In this document: positions 19,752 to 30,283 of the stretch, piece by piece
Numbering within the stretch: position 1 is the stretch's first letter
Layout: each line of letters opens with the position of its first letter
Assembly (NCBI GenBank): GCA_913043275.1
Contig: CAJWLL010000002.1
Span: 62,001-126,000, forward strand
Direction: 5' to 3'
Length of the DNA: 64,000 bases
Source: an uncultured Flavobacteriaceae bacterium
Lineage (GTDB): Bacteria; Bacteroidota; Bacteroidia; Flavobacteriales; Flavobacteriaceae
Translations under genes and position numbers: made by a program
The notes under the pieces: generated by a model
Seen by the model: the letters and a program-made list of their open reading frames with translations, nothing else
Databases searched by the model: none
Told to the model about the DNA's origin: nothing

Positions 19752-22700
19752 ATGAAACAAAAAACAGTTAAAAATGCGTTTTTGAGCCTTTGTCTTTTAT
19801 TGTCAGGCTTTTTGTTTGCGCAAAAAAGCGTTACAGGTACTGTAACAGATGATGATGGAATCCCACTACCCGGTGCAACAATTGTTGTTCTTGAAACTAA
19901 TGAGGGTGTTTCAACCGATTTTGACGGAAATTATAGTATTTCTGTGGAAGATGGCCAAACACTTCAGTTTAGTTTTGTTGGATACCAAACCATGGACCAA
20001 GTAGTAGGTGAATCTTCAACTATTGATGTTAGTATGTCTGCTGGAAATGCACTTGATGAAGTTGTAGTAACATCTCTTGGTATATCAAGGCAGAAAAGAG
20101 AGCTTTCTTATGCAACCCAAAGTGTAGAAACAGAGGGTATAGATGAATCCCGTGCAAATGGAAACGTTATAAATTCCTTGCAAGGTAAAGTTGCTGGTAT
20201 ATCTATCACAACAACTAGCCAGGGTGTAAATTCACAATCAAGAGTGATTTTGAGAGGAAATAGATCAATTGCTGGTAGTAGTCAACCACTTTATATTGTT
20301 GATGGTGTTCCATTAGGGGGAGATATCCAAGATTTTAGCCCTGATGATATTGCATCAATTAGCGTGCTTAAGGGTGGTAATGCTGCTGCACTTTATGGAT
20401 CTAGAGCTCAAAATGGAGCGATTATAATTACCACTAAATCTGGTAAAAAAGACACATTTGATGTAAATATTAATTCAACAGTTACTTTTGACAATGCTGA
20501 CATTTTGTTAGAATTTCAAAATGAATATGGTTCCGGAAACTCTGGAACTTTTACAACATTTACAACCGACTCATGGGGTGCTAAATTGGGAGGTTCCAAA
20601 GCCCATTGGTCAAATAATCCAGAACTTGCTGGTACTAATATTCCTTATGTAGCTCAACCAAACAACGTTAATGACTTTTTTGATACGGGTGTAAATATCT
20701 CAAATAATATTTCACTTGTTGCTGGTGGAGAAAAAATGAGAACTTTTTTCAGTTACACTAATGATTTACGTAAAGGAATTGTTCCTAACAATGAATTAGA
20801 AAGACACAGCATCAATTTAAAAATTGATAATGAGATGCTTGATGGAAAACTTCGAGTTAGCTCTAGGATGAATTATATTAAATCAATAACTAACAACGTA
20901 CTTCCTGGTTGGGAATCTTATGACAACCCATTAAGAGGTATCTACAGACTTCCTAGAAATGTTAGAACTCAAGATGCAGCAAATTTTGAATTTACTGATG
21001 CTGCTGGAAATAACAAACAAAATTACTGGAAACCACTTGATAATGGTAATGGTAACCCATACTGGGTAATTAATCGTAACAATAATGAGAGAGTTGATGA
21101 CAGAGTTGTTGGTTACGCTTCTGTAGAATATGATATCATTGACGACTTGACTTTACTTGTTAGATCTGCTATTGACAGTAGAACAAGCAATACTGAAAGG
21201 AGATATTGGAACGATTCATACATCATTGCTCAAAATGGAAATTACAACGTTAATAACGCCTCTGCACTTGAGTGGAATAATGATTTTCTTTTGACTTATA
21301 AAAGGGATATTACTAATGATCTTTCATTAAGCGCAAGTCTTGGAGGTAACAATAGGGTTGTTAAAAATGAAGGATCTTCAATCAATAATGGCGGACTCAA
21401 TGCTCCTAATGTATTTGCAATATCAAACGCTCAACAGTTAAGTGCATCTCAGTCTATTGGTGAAAAAGAGGTTAACTCTCTTTACGCTTTTGCTAACATT
21501 GGCTACAAGAATTATGCATTTCTGGACGTTACTTACAGACAGGACACTAGCTCTACTCTTCCAGTTGCGACCAATACATACGATTATTATTCTGCTGGAC
21601 TTAGTTTGGTTCTATCAGATTTGATTGACCTTCCATCGACTTTTGATTTTATGAAACTTAGAGCTTCATATGCAGAGGTAGGAAATGATACTGATCCTTA
21701 TAAACTTTCCAGATTGGCAAACCTTCAAAATGGAGGTTTCATCGCTCTTCAGGGAACAGCTCCTGCAAGTAATTTGAAGCCTGAGATGACTAAATCCTTT
21801 GAGCTTGGATTAGATGCAACACTCTTGGGTAGAGTTAATCTTGATCTAACTTACTATAAGTCCAACAGTCTTGACCAGTTATTTGCTCAAGATGTACCAC
21901 AAGGTTCCGGTGTTTCAGCTAAATTTATTAATGGTGCAGATATAGAAAATAGTGGTATTGAAGCATTTATTAATGTTGGTATTTTAACAAAAGGCGACTT
22001 TTTATGGGACGTTAGCTTCAACTATGCAGCTAATAAGAGTAAAGTTCTAAAGCTTGCTGAAGGTTTAGATCAGTTGAATTATGGAAATGATTTCATGAGA
22101 TCCTTCAGGTTAGACGTTGGTATGCCTTGGGGAAGTATGTACTCTAGAGGTTTTGAAAGAGACGCTCAGGGAAGGGTTCTAATGAACGCTGACGGAACAC
22201 CTACCGTTACTTCTGGTCAAACGGTTAACGTAGGTAACTTTAATCCTGATTGGCTTGGTGGTTTAACAAATACATTCTCATACAAAAACTTTGACCTTAG
22301 AGTCCAAATTGATATGCGTCAGGGTGGAGATGTAATTTCTTTTACTAGATCAATTTTATCATCTGACGGAGTTTTGGCTGTCACTGGTGTTGGAAGAGGT
22401 GGAAGTGGTGTAGTTTTTGGAAAAGACGTTTATGCTCACGAAACTCCTGCTAGCACTGCTACTGCAGTTGATCCTGAAACATTTTGGACAAGTATAGGTG
22501 GTAGAAACTCCCCAGTTGGAGAAGCCTTCACCTATGATGCTTCTAACATTAGACTTAGAGAACTTACATTAGGTTATTCTTTAGATAGCGCTACTTTGGG
22601 TACAACCCCTTTTAAAAGTGCAAAAATTTCTCTAGTTGGAAGAAATCTTGCTTTCCTTAAGAATGATTCTGATATTGATCCAGAGGCTATTCATGGTGTA

Positions 22701-22781
22701 GGAGCAACAAACGATGGTTATGAGGCATTCTCATTACCGAATACTAGAAGCATAGGTCTTAATTTAAAGTTAGGATTCTAA
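19752..22781 (+). CDS. SusC/RagA-family TonB-linked outer-membrane transporter
   Basis: A 1009-residue outer-membrane transporter that takes up ligands captured by its SusD partner, powered by TonB. The signal ends in LLSGFLFAQ. It is followed by a carboxypeptidase-like regulatory domain (VTGTVTDDDGIPLPGATI, about 28-110), a TonB box region (DEVVVTSLG), a plug domain (RGNRSIAGSSQPLYIVDGVPLG) and a long beta-barrel ending in LNLKLGF. The neighbouring SusD gene and the absence of sugar-cleaving enzymes suggest import of a small molecule or oligosaccharide that does not need local depolymerisation. The substrate cannot be told from sequence. Confidence 0.96.
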   Translation: MKQKTVKNAFLSLCLLLSGFLFAQKSVTGTVTDDDGIPLPGATIVVLETNEGVSTDFDGNYSISVEDGQTLQFSFVGYQTMDQVVGESSTIDVSMSAGNALDEVVVTSLGISRQKRELSYATQSVETEGIDESRANGNVINSLQGKVAGISITTTSQGVNSQSRVILRGNRSIAGSSQPLYIVDGVPLGGDIQDFSPDDIASISVLKGGNAAALYGSRAQNGAIIITTKSGKKDTFDVNINSTVTFDNADILLEFQNEYGSGNSGTFTTFTTDSWGAKLGGSKAHWSNNPELAGTNIPYVAQPNNVNDFFDTGVNISNNISLVAGGEKMRTFFSYTNDLRKGIVPNNELERHSINLKIDNEMLDGKLRVSSRMNYIKSITNNVLPGWESYDNPLRGIYRLPRNVRTQDAANFEFTDAAGNNKQNYWKPLDNGNGNPYWVINRNNNERVDDRVVGYASVEYDIIDDLTLLVRSAIDSRTSNTERRYWNDSYIIAQNGNYNVNNASALEWNNDFLLTYKRDITNDLSLSASLGGNNRVVKNEGSSINNGGLNAPNVFAISNAQQLSASQSIGEKEVNSLYAFANIGYKNYAFLDVTYRQDTSSTLPVATNTYDYYSAGLSLVLSDLIDLPSTFDFMKLRASYAEVGNDTDPYKLSRLANLQNGGFIALQGTAPASNLKPEMTKSFELGLDATLLGRVNLDLTYYKSNSLDQLFAQDVPQGSGVSAKFINGADIENSGIEAFINVGILTKGDFLWDVSFNYAANKSKVLKLAEGLDQLNYGNDFMRSFRLDVGMPWGSMYSRGFERDAQGRVLMNADGTPTVTSGQTVNVGNFNPDWLGGLTNTFSYKNFDLRVQIDMRQGGDVISFTRSILSSDGVLAVTGVGRGGSGVVFGKDVYAHETPASTATAVDPETFWTSIGGRNSPVGEAFTYDASNIRLRELTLGYSLDSATLGTTPFKSAKISLVGRNLAFLKNDSDIDPEAIHGVGATNDGYEAFSLPNTRSIGLNLKLGF

Positions 22782-22813
22782 TTATAATTTAAATAAAAAT
22801 AATTTTAAGAAAA

Positions 22814-24409
22814 ATGAAAATGATGAAAGTTCATATTAAATTAAGAAAGTATATTTGGGCGCCGATTGCGTGTCTAATCTTTGTTGCAACTTTATCGTGT
22901 GATGATGATTTTGCGGAGCTAAATACTAATCCGCTTGCACTAAGTACTGATAAATTGGCAACTAGTGACGTTTTGCTTGGTCAAGCTTTTGCTCAGGCAA
23001 CTTACACTTCAAACATGGGTCTTCATTGGAGAATGCAAATTTCACAAAGTTTATTCTCCGATTTATGGTCAGGCTATTACGCGACCACTTATGTTGGTTT
23101 CGATTCAGACAGATTTACCCAAGTTGGTAGATGGGCTGATCTTGCGTGGGGTTCGTTTTATGGCGTTGCTGCCCCTCAAGTGAAAGTTGTCGAGGATATT
23201 GCTACAGAAAATGGAAATAGTGTTGCAATGGGAATGGCTAAAGTTGTGAAAGTAAATGGATACAGCAGAATGACTGACTATTGGGGTCCTATCCCTTACA
23301 GTTCATTTGGAAATGAGGAATTATCAGTCCCATTTGATTCCCAAGAATCAATGTATGCTAATTTCTTCTCTGAGTTGGATGCCGCTAGTACAGCACTATC
23401 TGGAGGCGGATCTGCATTTGGAGGATCAGATTTAGTATATGGAGGAGATGGTTCTAAATGGAAAAAACTTGCCGAGAGTATGCGACTAAGATTAGCAATG
23501 AGAATTCGCTACTCTGATCCTGCAACTTCCAAAGCACAAGCTGAGAAAGCATTTAGTTCAGGTGCATTAATTACATCAAATGCTGACAATGCTTTCATTA
23601 CGTGTACAGCAGACAATAGAAATCCACTTGAGACCATCACAGATTGGGGAGAATTTAGAATGAGTGCCACAATGGAGGGTATCCTTAAGGGATTTGACGA
23701 TCCAAGAAGGATGAAATATTTTGACCCTGCATCAGGTGGTGATCAGGATGGTGATGGTGATCCTTATGAAGGTTTACAAAATGGACAAACTAAAGTTTAT
23801 CTTGGTACAAGCCAAAATCCATTAACTTCTGATGTAAATGTTTATTTTAGAGATGTTGCTCAAGGTGGTGCAAATCCTCCTTTAGAGTGGTTGCAGGCTT
23901 CAGAGGTTCATTTCTTGTTAGCAGAAGCTGCACTTGCTGGTTACAGTGTTGGGGGGACTGCACAGTCTTACTACGAATCTGGAATAGAAGTATCTATGGA
24001 GCGATGGGGTGCTGCTGATGCTGCTGGTATAGCAGCATACACTGCAAGTAATAATACACCCGTTAGTTTTGATGGAGGAACAACTCCTGCGTCATCTGAT
24101 ATAACTGTTGCGTATAACACATCAGATAATGAAAAAGCTCTTGAGCAAATTATAACTCAAAAGTGGATTGCTCTTTTTCCAAATGGTTGGGAAGCATATG
24201 CTGAGGCGAGAAGGACAGGATATCCAAAACAACTTCCGAGAGTCCAGTCTGATAACCCTGATGTAGGAGTTAATGATATTCCTGCCAGAATGGTTTATAC
24301 TTCATCTGAGTATACAAATAATGCTGAGGCCGTTCAAACCGCGGTATCATCAGCAGAATTAGGTGGACAAGATAAAAACAACGTTAAGTTGTGGTGGGAT
24401 AAAAAATAA
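22814..24409 (+). CDS. SusD/RagB-family outer-membrane lipoprotein
   Basis: A 531-residue SusD-like lipoprotein that sits over the SusC barrel as a ligand-binding lid. The signal ends in FVATLSCDDDF, a lipobox with acidic residues after the Cys, as in surface-exposed Bacteroidota lipoproteins. The helical repeats and stretches such as FAELNTNP, SRMTDYWGPIPYS and EWLQASEVHFLLAEAAL resemble the SusD-like_2 branch. It follows SusC by 32 bases and is closed by a strong terminator, so susC-susD form one unit. The first ATG is used; ATGs two and three codons on are also possible. Confidence 0.95.
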   Translation: MKMMKVHIKLRKYIWAPIACLIFVATLSCDDDFAELNTNPLALSTDKLATSDVLLGQAFAQATYTSNMGLHWRMQISQSLFSDLWSGYYATTYVGFDSDRFTQVGRWADLAWGSFYGVAAPQVKVVEDIATENGNSVAMGMAKVVKVNGYSRMTDYWGPIPYSSFGNEELSVPFDSQESMYANFFSELDAASTALSGGGSAFGGSDLVYGGDGSKWKKLAESMRLRLAMRIRYSDPATSKAQAEKAFSSGALITSNADNAFITCTADNRNPLETITDWGEFRMSATMEGILKGFDDPRRMKYFDPASGGDQDGDGDPYEGLQNGQTKVYLGTSQNPLTSDVNVYFRDVAQGGANPPLEWLQASEVHFLLAEAALAGYSVGGTAQSYYESGIEVSMERWGAADAAGIAAYTASNNTPVSFDGGTTPASSDITVAYNTSDNEKALEQIITQKWIALFPNGWEAYAEARRTGYPKQLPRVQSDNPDVGVNDIPARMVYTSSEYTNNAEAVQTAVSSAELGGQDKNNVKLWWDKK

Positions 24410-24423
24410 TTTCCTACATTTCT

Positions 24424-24470
24424 TTATAAATTAAAAAAGAGGGTTCAAAACCCTCTTTTTTAATTTATAA
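24424..24470 (+). terminator. Perfect hairpin terminator after the SusD gene
   Basis: 22-base perfect inverted repeat (left arm starts TTATAAATTAAAAAAGAGGG) around a CAA loop. A GAGGGTT/AACCCTC core is flanked by A and T tracts, so it can work in both directions. It separates the susCD unit from the FG-GAP gene. Confidence 0.92.
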
Positions 24471-24521
24471 AACTTTAAAAATTCCCTAACAACCATAACT
24501 TTTTAACTAATTTTTATAAGT

Positions 24522-27500
24522 ATGAGGTATTTTAAATCCTTCACAAGTCATATTTTACTAATCTTTCTATTCTTTAATAGTTGTGAGAAAAATAGCTATA
24601 AACTTTTTACGAGATTATCTCCTTCAGAAACAGGTGTTAATTTCAAAAATATTCTGAAAGAGACAAAGGAGTTTAATGTTTTAACCTATGGCTATTTGTA
24701 TAATGGAGGAGGAGTTGCGGTTGGTGACATTAATAATGATGGTTTGACTGATATTTATTTTACTGGAAATATGGTAGGTAGTCGACTTTATTTGAACAAA
24801 GGATCCTTTAAATTCGAGGAAATAGCTCAAGAAGCTGGTGTTTTTGCAGAGGGAAACTGGAATACTGGTGCAACCATGGCTGATGTTGATGGTGATGGAT
24901 ATCTTGATATATATGTATGCAAGTCTGCCGCTTTAGATCCTGAAAGAAGAAAAAATCAATTGTTTATTAATAATGGTGACTTAACATTCAAAGAAATGGG
25001 TAAGGAGTATGGTGTTGACGATTCGGGATATACCACCCAAGCTTCTTTTTTTGATTATGACAATGATGGGGATTTAGATCTCTATATTCTAAACCATTCC
25101 ACCCAAGAATATGCTGGTTTGGGAAAAATTTCGAAACACAATAAAAAAAGAAAGAATAAGAACTATTCTGATAAGTTGCTGAAGAATGAAAACGGAAAAT
25201 TTATAGACGTAAGTGATGATGCAGGTTTAATTTCAAATGTGCTTGGATTTGGACTTGGTCTAGCGGTATCTGATCTAAACAATGACGGATGGCTAGATAT
25301 TTATATTTCCAACGATTATAACGAGCAGGATTATCTTTATTTGAATCAGGGTGATGGGACATTTAAAGAAAGTTTAGCTGATTATATTGGGCACGTTTCA
25401 CTTTATTCTATGGGTTCTGATGTAGCTGACATCAATAATGATGGGTTTACAGATATCATGACACTTGATATGCTTCCAGAACACAACTATAGAATCAAAA
25501 TGACTTCAGGTCCTGACAATTTTGAAAAACTTAGTTATCTTTCTAAAAATGGTTTTTACCATCAGACCATGCGTAATATGCTTCATCTAAATCGGGGAGG
25601 AAATTATTTTTCTGAGATAGGTCAATTTTCGGGTGTATCTAATACTGATTGGAGTTGGGCTTCTTTGTTTACCGATCTTGACAACGATGGTTATAAGGAC
25701 TTATTTATTACTAACGGATATAAAAAGGATTATACAAACATGGATTTTATGAACTATGTTGTACAGGAAAGAATTAATGAACGAAAAACGAATGAAAAAA
25801 TCAACCTCACAGATCTCATAAAAAAAATGCCTTCAACGGTTGAGGAAAACTATGCTTATAAAAATAATGGTGATCTAACTTTTACAAAAATGAATAAGCT
25901 CTGGGGACTTGACCAAAAAACCTTGTCTAATGGTGCTGCTTATGTGGATCTAGACAATGACGGAGATATGGATCTAGTGGTCAATAACATAGATGAAAAG
26001 GCCTATATCTACAGGAATAATACCGAAAAACTCAACCAAAACAATCATTTGAAAATTATTCTTAAAGGAACTGGAAAAAACAAGTATGGTATTGGGGCTA
26101 AGGTAAAAGTAACCTCAGGGGGGATGACCCAAATTCAAGAACAATTGAATACAAGGGGCTATCAGTCCTCTGTAGATTTCAACTTAAACTTTGGGATAGG
26201 GAAATCCATGATCATTGATCATGTAGAAATAATTTGGCCAAATCAAAAAAGACAATTAATTTCTGAAATTCAACCCAACCAAAAATTAACCCTTTATCAG
26301 GAGGATGCCATAGTTGATGTTATTAGAAATGATGATCCCAAGAAGAAACTTTTTGAAGAGGTAAAAAATGTTGAATATTCACACAAAGAAAATAATTACA
26401 ACGATTTTAAAAGAGAGATCATGCTACCCCATATGTTGTCTACTTTAGGGCCTAGACTTGCAATTGGCGATGTTAATGGAGACGAACTAGAAGATGTTTT
26501 TATTGGAGGTGCAAAGGGAACAGCAGGGGGTTTATTTTTACAAACTTCCTTAGGAAGTTATTTAAAATCAAATAAAATTAACTTAGAGCAAGATGCACTT
26601 TCTGAGGATATGGGTGCCTTATTTTTTGATGCCGATGGAGATAAAGATTTAGATCTTTACGTTGTCAGTGGAGGAAATGAATTCGAAAAAACAGATCCTG
26701 CTCTTAAGGATCGACTATATATCAATCGTGGCAAGGGAGATTTTATAAAATCAAAAAATAATTTACCTGATTTTATTTCTAGTGGTTCTGTTGTTAAGGC
26801 AGCAGACTATGACAATGACGGTGACAAAGATTTATTTGTTGGTGGAAGGATTCTACCTAATCAATACCCTTATGCGCCTAAAAGCTATTTGCTTAATAAC
26901 AATGGTCAGGGAATTTTTAAAGATGTTACCCAAGAAATTGCGAGAGGATTACAATCCATAGGAATGATATCTGATGCTCTATGGACAGATTTCAATGGAG
27001 ACAATCAACATGATCTAATTCTAGTAGGGGAGTGGATGCCAATTACATTATTCGAGAATCAAAATGGCAAATTAAAAAATGTTTCAAAAGAGATAGAAGG
27101 ATTTAAAGATTCCGAGGGATGGTGGAACGCAATAGCTCATGCAGATTTTGATAATGATGGAGATATGGACTATGTTGCCGGAAATTTTGGACTAAATTCA
27201 CAACTAAAAACTTCTGTGGAATATCCAGTTGGTATATTCGCAAAAGATTATGATAATAACGGATCTGTGGACCCAATTTTGTCTTGTTATGATGAAGGAA
27301 AAAATTATCCTGTATTTTCAAAAGATGATATTCAACAACAACTTACTATTTTAAAAAATAGGTTTGTACGATACAACGAATATGCTGGTTTGACAATTGA
27401 CCAAATTTTTACCCCTGAGGAATTAAAAGACTCTAAGGTTTTATATGCCAAAAACTTTGAAACAAGTTACATTGAAAATTTAGGGAATAGTCAATTCAAA

Positions 27501-27833
27501 ATAATGCCCCTTCCAAAAGAGTCTCAATTATCACCTATATATGGATTAACAACAGGTGATTTTAACCAAGATGGACATCTTGACATTGTAATGGGAGGAA
27601 ATTTTACAGCATCTAGGGTAAAATTTGGACACTATGATTCAATTAAAGGTATATGTCTTTTGGGTAATGGGAGTGGTCAATTTACTAATTTAGATGCCTC
27701 TGATTCAGGTTTGATGGTAACAGGAGAGATTAGAGATATCCAAAAAATAATTTCATCCAATGGAGAGGAATATTTAGTATTTAGTAGAAATAATGATACG
27801 CCAAAAATTTATAAACCAAAATTAAATTACTAA
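24522..27833 (+). CDS. FG-GAP/VCBS repeat lipoprotein with ASPIC/UnbV domain
   Basis: A 1103-residue exported lipoprotein (signal ending in LFFNSCEKN). It has many FG-GAP/VCBS repeats with calcium-binding signatures (DINNDGLTDIYF, DVDGDGYLDIYV, DYDNDGDLDLYI, DLDNDGYKDLFI) that form beta-propellers. An ASPIC/UnbV-like domain lies at about 505-590 (GIGAKVKVTSGG, VDHVEIIWPN), followed by a second propeller set. Members often follow SusC/SusD genes in marine Bacteroidota and may bind ligands or scaffold the outer-membrane complex; no enzyme activity is known to me. It lies behind the SusD terminator, so it may have its own promoter. Confidence 0.9.
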   Translation: MRYFKSFTSHILLIFLFFNSCEKNSYKLFTRLSPSETGVNFKNILKETKEFNVLTYGYLYNGGGVAVGDINNDGLTDIYFTGNMVGSRLYLNKGSFKFEEIAQEAGVFAEGNWNTGATMADVDGDGYLDIYVCKSAALDPERRKNQLFINNGDLTFKEMGKEYGVDDSGYTTQASFFDYDNDGDLDLYILNHSTQEYAGLGKISKHNKKRKNKNYSDKLLKNENGKFIDVSDDAGLISNVLGFGLGLAVSDLNNDGWLDIYISNDYNEQDYLYLNQGDGTFKESLADYIGHVSLYSMGSDVADINNDGFTDIMTLDMLPEHNYRIKMTSGPDNFEKLSYLSKNGFYHQTMRNMLHLNRGGNYFSEIGQFSGVSNTDWSWASLFTDLDNDGYKDLFITNGYKKDYTNMDFMNYVVQERINERKTNEKINLTDLIKKMPSTVEENYAYKNNGDLTFTKMNKLWGLDQKTLSNGAAYVDLDNDGDMDLVVNNIDEKAYIYRNNTEKLNQNNHLKIILKGTGKNKYGIGAKVKVTSGGMTQIQEQLNTRGYQSSVDFNLNFGIGKSMIIDHVEIIWPNQKRQLISEIQPNQKLTLYQEDAIVDVIRNDDPKKKLFEEVKNVEYSHKENNYNDFKREIMLPHMLSTLGPRLAIGDVNGDELEDVFIGGAKGTAGGLFLQTSLGSYLKSNKINLEQDALSEDMGALFFDADGDKDLDLYVVSGGNEFEKTDPALKDRLYINRGKGDFIKSKNNLPDFISSGSVVKAADYDNDGDKDLFVGGRILPNQYPYAPKSYLLNNNGQGIFKDVTQEIARGLQSIGMISDALWTDFNGDNQHDLILVGEWMPITLFENQNGKLKNVSKEIEGFKDSEGWWNAIAHADFDNDGDMDYVAGNFGLNSQLKTSVEYPVGIFAKDYDNNGSVDPILSCYDEGKNYPVFSKDDIQQQLTILKNRFVRYNEYAGLTIDQIFTPEELKDSKVLYAKNFETSYIENLGNSQFKIMPLPKESQLSPIYGLTTGDFNQDGHLDIVMGGNFTASRVKFGHYDSIKGICLLGNGSGQFTNLDASDSGLMVTGEIRDIQKIISSNGEEYLVFSRNNDTPKIYKPKLNY

Positions 27834-28016
27834 ATAATGATTACCCTTGAAGAGTTTGAATTTTTATGAATGAATTATTGGTGTATTTTTACTCGATACT
27901 TTTAATATAAAATTGTTCAATTTTTGCCCATTTTTAAGAGGCTTCTAAATTTAATCTATATAGTAATTGTATTTGATAACCATAATTTTAACCATATATA
28001 ATTTAATAATCTTCGG

Positions 28017-28772
28017 ATGATTTCAAGGTTTAAAGATCAAGTTGCTGTTGTATTTGGTGCGGGCAGAGGAATTGGAGAAGCAATTGCATTCAGGTTGTCA
28101 AATGAAGGTGCCAAAGTAGTTATCATTGACATACTCGAGATTGAAGTCAATTTGGTAAAGCGTAAGATTATAGAATCTGGTGGAGATGCAGAAGCACATC
28201 ACCTTGACATTTCTGATGAAAAAATAGTCAATCAGTGTATTGATCAGATTGTAAAATTAAACTCCAAGATTGATGTGTTGATTAACAGTGCCGGCATAGT
28301 CGGTCCGACAAACTGTGAAATTGAAAATTATGAATTAAAAGATTTTTTAGACGTTTTAAATGTAAACCTGGTGGGTGCTTTTAACATTTCTAAGGCTGTT
28401 ATTCCCGTGATGAAAAAAAATAACTACGGTCGAATTTTACATATTTCTTCTATTGCGGGAAAAGAAGGAAATCCAGGAATGATTGGGTATTCCTCCTCCA
28501 AGGCTGCTTTAATCGGTATGGTAAAAAGTTTAGGTAAAGAATTAGCACAAACCAACATAACCGTGAATGGCATTGCTCCTGCCTTGATCTCTTCAGAGAT
28601 GAACCGTGATACGGACCCAAAAATGTTAGAATACATGGTTGAAAAAATACCGATGAAAAGGTTAGGATCGGTTGATGAGGTAGCTTCACTTTGCGCTTGG
28701 ATTAGCTCGAAGGAAGCCAGTTTTAACACCGGAACTATTTTTGATATTTCAGGCGGAAGAGCAACCTATTAA
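28017..28772 (+). CDS. SDR-family oxidoreductase (first of two)
   Basis: A 251-residue classical short-chain dehydrogenase/reductase. The Rossmann motif is GAGRGIGEAIA (about residue 14), the structural motif is INSAG, and the catalytic residues are Ser in HISSIAG and Tyr-x3-Lys in YSSSKAAL. Asp near residue 37 (VVIIDI) at the end of the second strand suggests NAD preference. It is the first gene of a tight + strand operon with an RraA aldolase, a second SDR and an enolase-superfamily enzyme, so oxidation or reduction of a sugar acid or keto-deoxy sugar acid is a reasonable guess. The exact substrate is unknown. Confidence 0.9.
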   Translation: MISRFKDQVAVVFGAGRGIGEAIAFRLSNEGAKVVIIDILEIEVNLVKRKIIESGGDAEAHHLDISDEKIVNQCIDQIVKLNSKIDVLINSAGIVGPTNCEIENYELKDFLDVLNVNLVGAFNISKAVIPVMKKNNYGRILHISSIAGKEGNPGMIGYSSSKAALIGMVKSLGKELAQTNITVNGIAPALISSEMNRDTDPKMLEYMVEKIPMKRLGSVDEVASLCAWISSKEASFNTGTIFDISGGRATY

Positions 28773-28783
28773 TTTAAAAAAAT

Positions 28784-29470
28784 ATGAAAACAAATAACGA
28801 AAGTGTTTTTTTGGCCATTATAAAAGACAAATTGTACACAGCAGTGGTTGGAGACATAATGGATCAATTGGGATTTCAAAATCAATTTTTGAGCCCAAAA
28901 ATCAAACCCCTTAGAGACGATATGGTGGTGGTTGGACGGGCGATGACTGTTCTTGAAGCTGATACATTAGACACCAAATCAACCTCTAAAAACAAGGCGT
29001 TGATAAAACCATTTGGATTGATGCTTGAAGCCCTGGATCAGCTTAAAGAAAACGAAATCTATCTATGTACAGGAGGGACCCCTACCTATGCTCTCTGGGG
29101 AGAATTGATGAGTACAAGAGCAATCAAATGCGGATCCGTAGGAGCAGTTTTAGATGGGTATTCAAGAGATACTCATGGAATCTTAAAATTAAATTTTCCT
29201 ACTTTTTCATACGGCACCTATTCACAGGATCAAGCGCCACGGGGTAAAGTAATTGACTATAGAGTTCCCATTGAAATTGATGGGGTTAAAATTAATCCGG
29301 GAGATATCGTTTTTGGAGATATAGATGGAGTTTGTATTATTCCACAAGAAGTTGAAAAAAAAGTAATCGATCTGGCATATGAAAAAGTAAAAGGAGAGAG
29401 TTTAGTGAGGAAATCTATAGAATCGGGAATGACTACGGTTGAGGCTTTCAATAAATATGGCATAATGTAA
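28784..29470 (+). CDS. RraA-family protein (likely 4-hydroxy-2-oxoacid aldolase), cytoplasmic
   Basis: A 228-residue RraA / class II HMG-CHA aldolase-like protein. It has the GDIMDQLGF start segment and the family core GAVLDGYSRDTHGI, in which Arg and Asp bind substrate and metal. Later comes the GDIVFGDIDGVCIIP stretch. Family members cleave 4-hydroxy-2-oxoacids to pyruvate or related products; others bind RNase E as RraA. The operon context with dehydrogenases and an enolase-superfamily dehydratase-like enzyme favours the aldolase reading. There is no signal peptide. It lies 11 bases after the first SDR. Confidence 0.87.
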   Translation: MKTNNESVFLAIIKDKLYTAVVGDIMDQLGFQNQFLSPKIKPLRDDMVVVGRAMTVLEADTLDTKSTSKNKALIKPFGLMLEALDQLKENEIYLCTGGTPTYALWGELMSTRAIKCGSVGAVLDGYSRDTHGILKLNFPTFSYGTYSQDQAPRGKVIDYRVPIEIDGVKINPGDIVFGDIDGVCIIPQEVEKKVIDLAYEKVKGESLVRKSIESGMTTVEAFNKYGIM

Positions 29471-29475
29471 TTGTT

Positions 29476-30267
29476 GTGAAGATAGACCTTTCAAATAAAA
29501 ATTTTCTTGTTACAGGAAGTGCTGGCTTCGGCGTGGGTTCTGGAATCTGTAAAGCCATTGACAATGCCGGTGGAACATTAATCATCAATGATCTTTTGGA
29601 GGAAAATGTCAATATGGCAACGAAGCATTATAAAAATGCAATCGGAATAACTGCAGACATTAGTGATCAGGAACAAGTTACGAAGCTCTTCAGTGAAATA
29701 GCATCCAAGCTTGGACCGCTTCAAGGTGTGATCAACAATGCTGGCATTGGTCACCGAAAACCTGCTCATTTAACAGATTTAGAAGAATTTGAAAAAATTT
29801 TTAATACAAACTTTAAGGGAGCTTGGATGATTTCCAAGGCCTTTGCTCTTGATTGCATAAAAAACAAAATCAAAGGTAACATAGTGAATGTCTCCTCGGT
29901 CCATTCCTTTAAGTCAACTAATAAATACTCTCTTTATTCGTCAGCAAAAGGGGCGCTTAACAACCTGACCCGAGGAATGTCAATTGAATTGGGAAAATAT
30001 GGAATCCGATGTAATGCCATTGCTCCTGGATATGTAGATTCTGAATACAATGAGCAGGCAGTTAAAGAGTGGTCAGATGACCCCAAAAAATGGTTGAAAC
30101 ATCAGATTGAGGATTATCAGAGCGTACCCCAAGTCATATCTTCACTGGATTGTGGAAATTTGGCCGTCTATTTATTGTCTGAATACAGCAATTCTATAAC
30201 GGGTCAAATAATTAAAGTTGACAGTGGATTTACCAATTTACTTTACAGCAATAGTTTTTTGCCTTAA
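29476..30267 (+). CDS. SDR-family oxidoreductase (second)
   Basis: A 263-residue short-chain dehydrogenase. It starts with GTG at 29476, five bases after the RraA stop; no ATG precedes the cofactor motif. The glycine motif TGSAGFGVGSGI is slightly unusual, with an extra glycine. INNAG, the Ser in VNVSSVHS, YSSAK and APGYVDS follow in normal order. Asp at the end of the second strand (LIINDL) suggests NAD. It shares limited similarity with the first SDR, so the two probably act on different intermediates. Confidence 0.88.
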   Translation: MKIDLSNKNFLVTGSAGFGVGSGICKAIDNAGGTLIINDLLEENVNMATKHYKNAIGITADISDQEQVTKLFSEIASKLGPLQGVINNAGIGHRKPAHLTDLEEFEKIFNTNFKGAWMISKAFALDCIKNKIKGNIVNVSSVHSFKSTNKYSLYSSAKGALNNLTRGMSIELGKYGIRCNAIAPGYVDSEYNEQAVKEWSDDPKKWLKHQIEDYQSVPQVISSLDCGNLAVYLLSEYSNSITGQIIKVDSGFTNLLYSNSFLP

Positions 30268-30283
30268 CTTATTAATCAATAAA

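Noticed and set aside
19535-28016. Reading the SusC/SusD region as a classical polysaccharide utilization locus
   Set aside because: No glycoside hydrolase, polysaccharide lyase, sulfatase or locus regulator is present nearby.
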